From: an uncultured Clostridium sp.
Lineage (GTDB): Bacteria > Bacillota > Clostridia > TANB77 > CAG-508
Assembly (NCBI GenBank): GCA_900553985.1
Contig: USFW01000009.1
Coordinates: forward strand, 1 to 50,314
Length of the DNA stretch: 50,314 nt
Direction of reading: 5' to 3'
Below, one piece after another: positions 36,190 through 44,403 of the stretch. The position numbers and the translations under genes were made by a program. The notes below the pieces were generated by a model. That model did no database searches. It had not been told where the DNA came from and saw nothing but the letters and a program-made list of their open reading frames with translations. Position 1 is the first letter of the stretch. The number at the start of each line of letters is the position of its first letter.

Positions 36190-37179
36190 ATGAAGCTAGA
36201 ACAAAATGAAAAAACACTTTTATTTTCAGAAACTGTAATACCAGATATATTTTTTTCTGAGCATTTATCACAAATGCCTAGTGATTATTTAAAAATATAT
36301 ATGTATATGATTTTTCTTTCTAAATATGGTAAAGATATAAAATTAAATGATTTATCTAAAAAACTTAATATTCCTTTAAAAAATATTAGTGATGGAATTA
36401 AATATTTAGAGGAAAATAATTTAATAACAAAAAAATCTAATGGTTATATAATTTCTGATTTACAAGAGCTTACTCTTCATAATTTATATACTCCAAATTT
36501 AACAATCTCTAAAGAAAAAGTAGAAAAAACAGCAAAAAATAAATCTAGAGTTAAGGCTATTGAACATATTAATAATATGTATTTCCAAGGGATAATGGGT
36601 CCATCTTGGTATAATGATATTGATATTTGGTTTAGCAAATATCATTTTGATGAGCAAGTTATGATTGCTTTATTTGATTATTGTTATAAAAGAAGTGCTT
36701 TACATAGAAATTATATTCAAACTGTTGCAGAAGCTTGGTCTTCTAATAAAGTTAAAACTTGGAATGATTTAGATAAATATTATGAAAAACAAGAAATTTT
36801 AAATAAATATAAAAAAACTATTGCTAAAAAACTTGGAAAATATAATGGACTTACTCAATATGAAGAAGCATATATTGAAAATTGGGTTTTAAATTTTGGA
36901 TATGATATGAGTATAATTGAACTTGCTTTAAAGAGAACTACTTTAAAACAAAATCCTACTTTTGAATATATAAATACAGTTATAACAGACTGGCATGATA
37001 GAAATTTAAAAACTCCTTCTGAAATAACAGCTTTTATTGAACAAAGAAAAAAATTATCTAGAGATACAAAAGATTTACAAAAACAAGTAAATAAATCTAA
37101 TTATGAGCAAAGACAATATGATAATTTAGACTTTTTATATGCTAATAATACTAATACTCCAAATCAAAATAATATATAA
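36190..37179 (+). CDS. DnaD-like helicase-loading protein
   Basis: The 329-residue protein has an N-terminal winged helix (LKIYMYMIFLSKYGKDIKLNDLSKKLNIPLKNISDGIKYLEENNLI) and a C-terminal DnaD/DnaB_2-type domain (VNNWVLNFGYDMSIIELALKRT-like region, about 225-290, with the YIEN-W and I..W.. elements). In Firmicutes, DnaD-domain proteins help load the replicative helicase. The DnaC/DnaI-like gene follows 83 bases later, which supports the role. Compared with B. subtilis DnaD (232 aa) it is longer, as in many clostridial versions. Confidence 0.82.
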   Translation: MKLEQNEKTLLFSETVIPDIFFSEHLSQMPSDYLKIYMYMIFLSKYGKDIKLNDLSKKLNIPLKNISDGIKYLEENNLITKKSNGYIISDLQELTLHNLYTPNLTISKEKVEKTAKNKSRVKAIEHINNMYFQGIMGPSWYNDIDIWFSKYHFDEQVMIALFDYCYKRSALHRNYIQTVAEAWSSNKVKTWNDLDKYYEKQEILNKYKKTIAKKLGKYNGLTQYEEAYIENWVLNFGYDMSIIELALKRTTLKQNPTFEYINTVITDWHDRNLKTPSEITAFIEQRKKLSRDTKDLQKQVNKSNYEQRQYDNLDFLYANNTNTPNQNNI

Positions 37180-37262
37180 AGAAGGATAGTTTGAAAGAAA
37201 GCAAAAATCTTTCAGTACTATGTAATCCTTTTTAGTGAAGTAAGAAAGGAATGCATTTTATA

Positions 37263-38280
37263 ATGGCTAATGAAATTTTAAATTCTTTATTAAAAGAATA
37301 CGATTATAAAAAATTGAAAGCAGAAATAGAACTTGATAACAGAAAAGAGAATTTATACAATAAACTACCTAGATTAAAACAAATTGAAGATGAGTTAAAT
37401 ACATTTGCACTTCAAACAGCTAAAAATATTTTGCATAATGATAAATCTTCTTTATCAGATTTATATGAAAAAATAGAAATTTTAAAAAAAGAAAAACAAA
37501 ATATTTTGCAAGAAAATAATATAGATTTTAATTATTTAAAACCAAAATACGAATGTGAAATTTGTAAAGATACTGGTTATGTTATGACTGATAATTATAA
37601 ATCTGAAATGTGTAGTTGTCTAAAACAAAAATTGTTGGATATTTCATTTAATAAATCTAATGTATCAAATTTGTCAAATGAGAATTTTAATAATTTTAAT
37701 GAAAATTTATTTTCTGATGAGATAAATATTGAGAAATATAAATTTAATATTTCTCCTAGAAATAATATAATTCAAATTAAAAATAAATGTATAGAGTTTA
37801 TTGATAATTTTGAAAATCCTAATTATCATAATTTACTTTTTGTAGGTAATACTGGTTTACGGTAAGACTTTTATGTCAAATTGTATTGCTGCTGAATTGA
37901 TTAAAAATGGAAAAACCGTTTTATATCAAACAGCTCCTATTCTTCTTGAAAGCGTAATAGATTACAAGATGAGTAAACAAAAAAATCCTTCTGAAAATAT
38001 ATATAAATCTGTCCTAGAAGCTGATTTATTAATAATAGATGATTTAGGTACAGAAAGTCTAAACAGTATGAAATTAAGTGAATTGTTTACTATTATTAAT
38101 ACAAGAATTTTAAATTTAAATAATAAAATAACTAAAACTATTATTTCTTCAAATCTAAATATTAAGGATATTTTTAGAAATTATGAAGAAAGAATTGGGT
38201 CTAGAATTGCAGGTTATTACGATATTTATTATTTTTTTGGAAATGATTTAAGATTTAATAAAGCTACACGAACTATGTAA
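37263..38280 (+). CDS. DnaC/DnaI-like helicase loader with +1 frame break in the P-loop
   Basis: Two frames form one AAA+ protein of about 338 residues. The N-terminal part has a helical region and a zinc-binding CEICKDTGYV...CSCL group (about 98-120), as in DnaI. The P-loop is split: the zero frame reads FVGNTGL then CGG (37860-37862) and TAA, whereas skipping the C gives GNTGL-GKT-FMSNCIAAEL. Walker B LLIIDDLGTES and sensor-1 TIISSNLN are in the second frame. Without the shift the product would lack the whole ATPase domain, although the loader is probably essential. The start is taken at 37263, 12 bases after AAAGGA; the ATG at 37251 abuts that site. The break may be programmed, a mutation or an assembly error. 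Confidence 0.82.
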
Positions 38281-38316
38281 GTATCACAATTTTATTTTTA
38301 CTTTTATTTATAATAT

Positions 38317-38355
38317 AAAAAACTAAGAAATTTTATTTTCCTTAGTTTTTTTTAT
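38317..38355 (+). terminator. Terminator after the DnaC-like gene
   Basis: AAAAAACTAAG (38317-38327) and CTTAGTTTTTT (38341-38351) form an 11-base stem followed by further T residues, 37 bases past the stop codon. Confidence 0.8.
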
Positions 38356-38504
38356 ATTATCTTTTAATATTTTAATAAAACTCTTTGATATTATTTATAA
38401 AATTATTATTGTTTATAAATATTTTAGTTTTAATATTTATAATATCATTTAAAATGTAATTTTTTGAGTACTATTTGAAATTTATTATATATTTATATTT
38501 ATCT

Positions 38505-40958
38505 TTATTCTCCTTCTTTTAGCTCTGGAGTTAATGTTTCTATACTTACTACTTTTCCACCATCGTTTGTTCTCATTAATGTAACACCTTGTGTTGCTCT
38601 TCCAAGTAAACTTACATCTTTTACACTAATTCTAATAATTGTTCCAGTATCTGTAATAAGCATTACATCATCTTCTTCTGTTGCAATTCTAACTCCAACT
38701 AATTTTCCAGTTTTTTGTGTTATTTTATATGTTATAACACCTTTTCCACCTCTGATTTGTACTCTGTACTCATCTAGCTCTGTTCTCTTTCCAAATCCGT
38801 TTTCTGTAATTGCAAGTAATGTTGCTTTTCCTCCTGCTATTACTGATTCCATTCCTATAACTTCGTCATCATCATCCATTCTTATTCCAATTACACCTTG
38901 TGATACTCTACCTATTGGACGAACTTCTTTTTCATCAAATGTTATACACATACCATTTCTTGTAACTAAAACAACATTATCTTCTCCATCTGTTAACCTT
39001 ACTGCAATTAATTCATCATCATCTTTTAAAGTTATACCTTGTAAACCTGTTTTTCTAGTTGAATCATATTCCTTTAAGGCTGTTTTCTTGATTAATCCAT
39101 TTTTGGTTGCCATTAATAAGTATTTTCCTTCTGCAAAATTTTGGATTGGAATTACTGCTGAAACTTTTTCTCCTGCATCTAAACTTAATAAATTTACTAT
39201 TGCTGTTCCCTTAGCAGTTCTACCTGCTTCTGGAATTTCATACCCTCTTAAATGATATAATTTTCCTTTATTAGTAAAGAATAATATTGTATCATGTGTT
39301 GAAGCTGTAAATATTTGTTTTACGAAATCTTCTTCTCTTGTTGCTATTCCTGTAATCCCTTTTCCTCCCCTTCTTTGGCTTTTATATGTATCTATTGGCA
39401 TTCTTTTAATATATCCAAAGTGTGTGAAAGCAACTACAGTTTGTTCTTCTTTTATTAAGTCGTCTATATCTATTTCTCCTTCTGCTGCAACAATTTTTGT
39501 CTTTCTTTCATCTCCAAACTTATCTTTGATTTCAAGTAATTCTTCTTTAATTATATCAAATACTAATCTTTCACTATTTAATATATCTCTTAAATGTGCT
39601 ATTAATTCCATTAATTGATTATATTCTTCTTCAATTTTCTCTCTTTGTAATCCTGATAAAGTTTTTAATCTCATATCTAATATTGCTTGAGCTTGAATAT
39701 CAGATAGTCCAAATCTTTCCATTAATCTTTCTTTAGCATCGTCATATGAGCTTCTTATAATATTAATTACCTCATCAATGTTATCTAAAGCTATTTTCAA
39801 TCCTTCTAAAATATGAGCTCTAGCTAAAGCTTTGTCTAATTCAAATTGTGTTCTTCTTAAAATTACATCTTTTCTATGGTCTATATAGCAATCTAAACAT
39901 TGTCTTAATGTTAAAACTTGTGGTACTCCATTTACTAAAGCTAACATAATTATTCCAAATGTTGTTTGCATTTGAGTATGTTTAAATAATTGATTTAATA
40001 CTACTTGTGGATTTGCATCTCTTTTTAATTCAATTACAACTCTTACTTTATCTTTTCTATCTGATTCATCTCTACATTCTGAAATCCCCTCAACTTTCTT
40101 TTCTTTTGATAAATCAGATATTGCTTTTATTAAATTAGCTTTATTTACTTGATATGGTAGAGAAGAAACTATTATTCTTTGTCTATTTCCACTCATTTCT
40201 TCTATTTCTGTTTCTGCTCTTAAAGTAATCTTTCCTCTACCTGTTTTATATGCTTGTTTTATACCTTCTAATCCTAAAATTATTCCTTCTGTTGGAAAAT
40301 CTGGTCCTTTTATAACCCCCATTAAATCTTCATCAGTTACTTCATCTTCATCAATAATTTTTATAATTCCATTTATAACTTCTGTTAAATTATGTGGTGG
40401 TATATTTGTTGCCATCCCTACGGCTATACCAGATGAACCATTTACTAAAAGAGCTGGTACTCTTGCAGGTAATACTGTTGGTTCTTGTAATCTATCATCA
40501 TAGTTTGGCATAAAATCAACTGTATTTTTTTCTATATCTGTTAGCATATATTCTGAAATTTTTGCCATTCTTGCTTCAGTATACCTCATAGCAGCTGCTC
40601 CGTCACCATCAACAGAACCAAAGTTACCATGTCCGTCAATTAACATATATCTCATTGAAAAATCTTGAGCCATTCTTACCATTGCATCATAAACTGAACT
40701 ATCACCATGTGGATGATATCTACCTAAAACAGAACCTACTGTATTTGCACATTTTCTATATGGCTTGTCTGATGTAATTCCATCTTCATGCATAGCATAT
40801 AAAATTCTTCTATGAACAGGTTTTAAACCATCTCTTACATCTGGAAGTGCACGAGATACAATAACACTCATTGCATAATCAACATATGCTGCTCTCATTT
40901 CTTTTTCTATATCTCTCTCTATAATCTTGCCGTCTTTTCTTTCATGTTTTTCGTCCAT
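38505..40958 (-). CDS. gyrA: DNA gyrase subunit A
   Basis: The 817-residue protein has the standard GyrA breakage-reunion domain with catalytic tyrosine in AAMRYTEARM, the quinolone-region context HPHGDSSVYDAMVRMAQDFS, and a C-terminal beta-pinwheel with the GyrA box QRRGGKG (about 531). It introduces negative supercoils together with GyrB. The start at 40958 (MDEKHE) is preceded by GAGGGAG; the ATG at 40976 has no good site. The QRDR has serine at the usual positions (DSSVYDAM), so no obvious fluoroquinolone change is seen. gyrB and recF, often beside dnaN, are not in this window. Confidence 0.98.
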   Translation of the reverse strand: MDEKHERKDGKIIERDIEKEMRAAYVDYAMSVIVSRALPDVRDGLKPVHRRILYAMHEDGITSDKPYRKCANTVGSVLGRYHPHGDSSVYDAMVRMAQDFSMRYMLIDGHGNFGSVDGDGAAAMRYTEARMAKISEYMLTDIEKNTVDFMPNYDDRLQEPTVLPARVPALLVNGSSGIAVGMATNIPPHNLTEVINGIIKIIDEDEVTDEDLMGVIKGPDFPTEGIILGLEGIKQAYKTGRGKITLRAETEIEEMSGNRQRIIVSSLPYQVNKANLIKAISDLSKEKKVEGISECRDESDRKDKVRVVIELKRDANPQVVLNQLFKHTQMQTTFGIIMLALVNGVPQVLTLRQCLDCYIDHRKDVILRRTQFELDKALARAHILEGLKIALDNIDEVINIIRSSYDDAKERLMERFGLSDIQAQAILDMRLKTLSGLQREKIEEEYNQLMELIAHLRDILNSERLVFDIIKEELLEIKDKFGDERKTKIVAAEGEIDIDDLIKEEQTVVAFTHFGYIKRMPIDTYKSQRRGGKGITGIATREEDFVKQIFTASTHDTILFFTNKGKLYHLRGYEIPEAGRTAKGTAIVNLLSLDAGEKVSAVIPIQNFAEGKYLLMATKNGLIKKTALKEYDSTRKTGLQGITLKDDDELIAVRLTDGEDNVVLVTRNGMCITFDEKEVRPIGRVSQGVIGIRMDDDDEVIGMESVIAGGKATLLAITENGFGKRTELDEYRVQIRGGKGVITYKITQKTGKLVGVRIATEEDDVMLITDTGTIIRISVKDVSLLGRATQGVTLMRTNDGGKVVSIETLTPELKEGE

Positions 40959-40994
40959 TATTCTCCCTCTTTCCATTGTTATTTCTACATTTGT

Positions 40995-41023
40995 ATTATA
41001 TTATAACAAATAGAATTTTGCAA
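40995..41023 (-). promoter_or_regulatory. Promoter of gyrA
   Basis: On the minus strand TTGCAA (41018-41023) and TATAAT (40995-41000) are 17 bases apart, 36 bases upstream of the start codon. Confidence 0.6.
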
Positions 41024-41097
41024 GTATTTTAGGGGAAAAGTTTTAGGGAAACTTAGGATTTGTGGTACTTTTCATTAAATTCATTTTTCTAATAATT

Positions 41098-41874
41098 TTA
41101 CTTATTATCTTCATTATTGTCCTTCTCGTGTTGTAAATTAAATATTGTTTTTTGATTCTCTATTTCAGCCCTAAGTTCTTCTTCTGTTGGTAGATATAGT
41201 TTATATTTAGATGCAAATAATTGTTCATTACCTTTTAAAATAGAATATTTTGCTATGTCTTCATCTGTTTCTGAACATAGTAAAATTCCAATTGTAGGAT
41301 TATCTTGTTTAGATTTTTTTATTTCATCATACATTTTTACATACATATCCATCTGCCCAACATCTTGATGTGTTATCTTTTTAGTTTTTAAATCAATTAA
41401 TACAAAACATTTTAAAATATAATTATAAAAAACCAAATCAATATAGTAATCCTCTTTTTCATACCAAGCTCTAGCTTTTTTATCAAAAACTTGTAATAAT
41501 GTTCTATAATGTGTCCAAGATAACAGCATTCCAGATTGTCGACTCAATGAGTCAACAATCTGTGGAAAATTTTTGTAAAAACTTAAAAATCTATATAAAT
41601 TACTTCTATCAAATCCTTTTCCATATTCTTTTGTAAGTTCTTTAGATAATTTTTTAATTACTTCTATTCCATAATCAGCTCTATTATTACCTTTTAATTC
41701 TTCTTCTGAAATTCTATATCCAATTAACCAATTTCTTTCAACTAAAGCAATATTAACTGAATGATAAGCATAACTTTTTGCAGAATCTATAATGAAACAT
41801 ACATCCTTTAATACATTTTCTGTATTTTGATATTTAATAACCATTGAATTGTTCTTTATTTTTTCTAACTCCAT
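41098..41874 (-). CDS. DUF1016 (PDDEXK nuclease) protein with an internal deletion
   Basis: The 258-residue protein has the DUF1016/YhcG N-terminal domain (SYAYHSVNIALVERNWLIGYRI, GKGFDRSNLYRFLSFYKNFP, LSWTHYRTLLQV) and the end of the nuclease domain (DYYIDLVFYNYILKCFVLIDLKTKK, LLCSETD). The middle, usually about 85 residues between KARAWYEKE and DYYIDLVFYN, is missing while the frame is kept. The retained catalytic set is Asp in YIDL and DLK in LIDLKT. Full family members are about 340 residues long. The gene is probably an inactive or altered form. The family is often found with restriction or phage genes; here it sits in a small island between gyrA and dnaN. Confidence 0.85.
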   Translation of the reverse strand: MELEKIKNNSMVIKYQNTENVLKDVCFIIDSAKSYAYHSVNIALVERNWLIGYRISEEELKGNNRADYGIEVIKKLSKELTKEYGKGFDRSNLYRFLSFYKNFPQIVDSLSRQSGMLLSWTHYRTLLQVFDKKARAWYEKEDYYIDLVFYNYILKCFVLIDLKTKKITHQDVGQMDMYVKMYDEIKKSKQDNPTIGILLCSETDEDIAKYSILKGNEQLFASKYKLYLPTEEELRAEIENQKTIFNLQHEKDNNEDNK

Positions 41875-41957
41875 ATTTTTCTCCTTTTCATTTGATATAC
41901 ATATTATTTATTCTCTAATAACTTTTTAAAAATAATATTAATTTAGACTCTTTCTTT

Positions 41958-42290
41958 TTAATACTCCTTATTTGTTATATTATTATTTTTTAATATGCAA
42001 TTTATTAATAAATTAATTCCATCAACAAATCCTTGTTTATACATTATTTTATTATAAATAGATAATCTTTTATTTTCATTATTTTCTATTATTTCTTTTA
42101 TGTTACTTAACATCTCATTATTTATTTTAATTTTTTCTTCAAATTCTTTCCATGCATTTTCTTTTAATATTTTTATCTTTTCCATTTCTTTAGTTTTTTC
42201 ACATTTAATAATTATTTTATCTAAATTTTCATATTCTGAATTGTAAAAATTATCTAATAAATCCTTTAGTTCTATTTCAAATTTTTCCAT
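41958..42290 (-). CDS. Unknown 110-residue protein, helical
   Basis: The protein is predicted to be nearly all helical and highly charged (EKFEIELKDLLDNFYNSEYENLDKIIIKC...), with a hydrophobic C terminus (QGFVDGINLLINCIL). The pattern YNKIMYKQGFVDGINL resembles short clostridial proteins with a DUF6809-like C terminus, but I do not assign a family. AGGAGG precedes the ATG. It is divergent from the XRE regulator and may share its control region (42291-42469, 179 bases). Confidence 0.6.
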   Translation of the reverse strand: MEKFEIELKDLLDNFYNSEYENLDKIIIKCEKTKEMEKIKILKENAWKEFEEKIKINNEMLSNIKEIIENNENKRLSIYNKIMYKQGFVDGINLLINCILKNNNITNKEY

Positions 42291-42469
42291 TATATCCTCC
42301 TTAACTTTACTTTATTAATATTTTCTTCTTTTTTTATTTTTTTATACTTTTTCCCATTTGCTCTTAGTATCATTTTTATATTTGATTTTAGCATATTAGT
42401 ATTGTTTAAAATTTATTATATAATATATAAATACTTAATATTTATACTGTTATGAAAGGAATTATTTTT

Positions 42470-42823
42470 ATGCAGGAATATATAAAACAAATTGATAATG
42501 TATTAGTTGGAGAAAGAATTAGAAAATTAAGAGAACAATTTAATATGAGTAGAGAAAAATTTTCTGAAATAATAGATATATCCGAAGTATTTTTAGGTCA
42601 AATTGAACGAGGTGAAAGGTCATTAAGCTTAAAAACTTTAAGTAAAATTGTTGCTTATACTGGTAGTTCCTCTGATTATATACTTTTTGGTAAATTAGAA
42701 AATACTGATACTATAAATAAAATAAATAATATATTAAATAATTGTTCCTCTGAAACTATTGAATATATTTATGATTTAATTCATAGCTCTTTCACTTATT
42801 TAAAAAAATATAATAATATATAA
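42470..42823 (+). CDS. XRE-family HTH transcriptional regulator
   Basis: The 117-residue protein has an XRE/Cro-type helix-turn-helix (GERIRKLREQFNMSREKFSEIIDISEVFLGQIERGERSLSLKTLSKIVAYTG, about 9-60) and a helical C terminus that could dimerise. The start is placed at 42470, nine bases after AAAGGA; an in-frame ATG at 42452 overlaps the ribosome binding site. Its likely targets are its own promoter and the divergent 41958-42290 gene. Confidence 0.85.
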   Translation: MQEYIKQIDNVLVGERIRKLREQFNMSREKFSEIIDISEVFLGQIERGERSLSLKTLSKIVAYTGSSSDYILFGKLENTDTINKINNILNNCSSETIEYIYDLIHSSFTYLKKYNNI

Positions 42824-42888
42824 AAAAGTATAATATTAAATAAAATAGATTATAATTATAGAATTTATAGATTATTAATTCATAAATT

Positions 42889-43602
42889 TTATTTGTTTAA
42901 TTTATTTACTAATTCCATTTCTTCTTGTGTTAAATTAAAATTATTCCCATTATTTTTAATTAGGTTATGTAAAATTTCTATTGATTTTGCATCTTGTAAT
43001 GTTTTTTCTAGTGGCACTAAATTTGGAAGTTCTTTTTGAATTTTTTTATAGTCTTTTTCCATTTTTTCAAAGTCTTTATTTTCAAAGCTATCTTTCCAAC
43101 TATTAATATAGTTATTCATTTTATCAACAGAAATAATTTGCTCAGAAAAAGTTTTTTCTATATTACTTTCTATATTATTTAATATAATGTCTTTTCCTTT
43201 TTCTATTGTATTTCCAAGTGAATAATTTATTCTTCCTGATTCTTGTGCTTTCTCTACTGCAAAAGATACTAAATCTGATATTCCATCTATTAATCCTCCT
43301 TTTTCTATTGCATTTTGCATTTGTTCAACATTTTCAAAATTTCCTGTAAATATTCCTACTGCACTTTTCCCTAAATTTATTGCTTCGTCAATAGTTTCTT
43401 TTATTCCATCTACAATTCCGTAGTCAAAAATATTATCTTTTATATTAATTATTTTGTCCTCTATAAAATCAGGAAAAATTGCTCTTATTCCTATGTCTAT
43501 CCCTGTATTTATAACTTTTCCTAATGTCGTCTCTAAAAAATTATTTTGTTCATTATTTTTTAATAAATTATTATTTCTTTCAATATCATTTATTAGTTCC
43601 AT
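42889..43602 (-). CDS. Unknown 237-residue soluble protein
   Basis: The protein has a glycine-containing core (GIDIGIRAIFPDFIEDKIINIKDNI, then VDGIKETIDEAINLGKSAVGIFTGNF and GGLIDGISDLVSFAVEKA) and a lysine/glutamate-rich helical C terminus. No signal peptide or membrane span is evident. The regular G-x-x-D/E repeats hint at an amphipathic helical bundle. The gene is well formed (AGGAGG, normal start), and I believe similar clostridial proteins exist, but I cannot name a function. It is the last gene before the AT-rich repeats by dnaN. Confidence 0.65.
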   Translation of the reverse strand: MELINDIERNNNLLKNNEQNNFLETTLGKVINTGIDIGIRAIFPDFIEDKIINIKDNIFDYGIVDGIKETIDEAINLGKSAVGIFTGNFENVEQMQNAIEKGGLIDGISDLVSFAVEKAQESGRINYSLGNTIEKGKDIILNNIESNIEKTFSEQIISVDKMNNYINSWKDSFENKDFEKMEKDYKKIQKELPNLVPLEKTLQDAKSIEILHNLIKNNGNNFNLTQEEMELVNKLNK

Positions 43603-43729
43603 ATAAATTCCTCCTTGCTTTTTTATATTAATATCTTGTTTAATTTTTTTATTTTATTTAATATTATTTTTTAATAAAATTATTTATTTGATTTTATTTT
43701 GTTTATTTTTTATAATTATTATTTTTATT

Positions 43730-44070
43730 TATTTTTAATTCCAGTTTTGATTTTAATTAATCTTTGTTGTTTTTTATTTTATTTTTATTTATTTCTTAAT
43801 AATTAATTATATTTATTTAATTATTTTTTTACTTTATTTTTGATTTTAATTCGTCTTTTTTATTGTTTATTTTATTTTTATTGTTTTTATTTATTTTTTA
43901 ATAATTAAATTATATTTATTTAATTATTTTTTTGCCTTATTTTTGATTTTAATTCGTCTTTTTTTATTATTTATTTTATTTTTTATTATTTTTTTATTTT
44001 TTAATAATTAATTTATTTTATGTTTTTAATTATTTATTTTTATTTTATTAATTAAATTAATTTTATTTTA
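43730..44070. repeat. AT-rich tandem repeat region between the 237-residue gene and dnaN
   Basis: The sequence TGATTTTAATT recurs at about 43748, 43841 and 43944, and the sections between share TTTATTTTATTTTTATT and AATTATATTTATTTAATTATTTTTTT. The period is about 93-103 bases, with three units. The block is almost wholly A and T and lies within the 791-base gene-free stretch 43603-44393. The rest of that stretch has DnaA-box-like sequences (TGTGTATAA at 44122-44130; TTTTCCACA) and the palindrome at 44305-44340. Confidence 0.6.
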
Positions 44071-44304
44071 AATTAATTAATAAATTCCTTATAATAATTT
44101 TCCACATAAAAAATCAAAGAATGTGTATAACTTTTTTCCTCAAAATTGTACTAATATCTTTTTTTATCTTTTTTTTACTATTTTTTTTGATTTTTCACGA
44201 TTTTATTCACTTTCCACAATTATTTAAAAATACTTTATCTCCTTTTTTCTTTTATTTTGAATTTTTTTCGATTTTATTCTAATTTATTTGAATTTTGTCA
44301 AAAA

Positions 44305-44340
44305 AGTTTTCCACAAATAATAAATAAAATGTGGAAAACT
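44305..44340. repeat. Inverted repeat of DnaA-box-like sequences
   Basis: AGTTTTCCACA (44305-44315) and TGTGGAAAACT (44330-44340) are exact inverted copies separated by 14 AT-only bases. Each half is one base from a DnaA box (TTATCCACA). It lies just past the dnaN terminator. Confidence 0.55.
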
Positions 44341-44367
44341 TTATTAACACTTCTCTAATAAATTGCT

Positions 44368-44403
44368 CAAAAAAAGAATAAATGCTTAAACATTTATTCT
44401 TTT
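44368..44403 (-). terminator. Terminator of dnaN
   Basis: On the minus strand AAAAGAATAAATG (44391-44403) pairs with CATTTATTCTTTT (44372-44384), then a T run. It overlaps the dnaN stop codon. Confidence 0.75.

Noticed and set aside
37855..37866. Classical +1 slip by re-pairing of the P-site tRNA, as in prfB
   Set aside because: A tRNA on TTA would have to pair with TAC, and at the other site one on ACA would have to pair with CAC. Both are poor, so if the shift is real another mechanism is needed.
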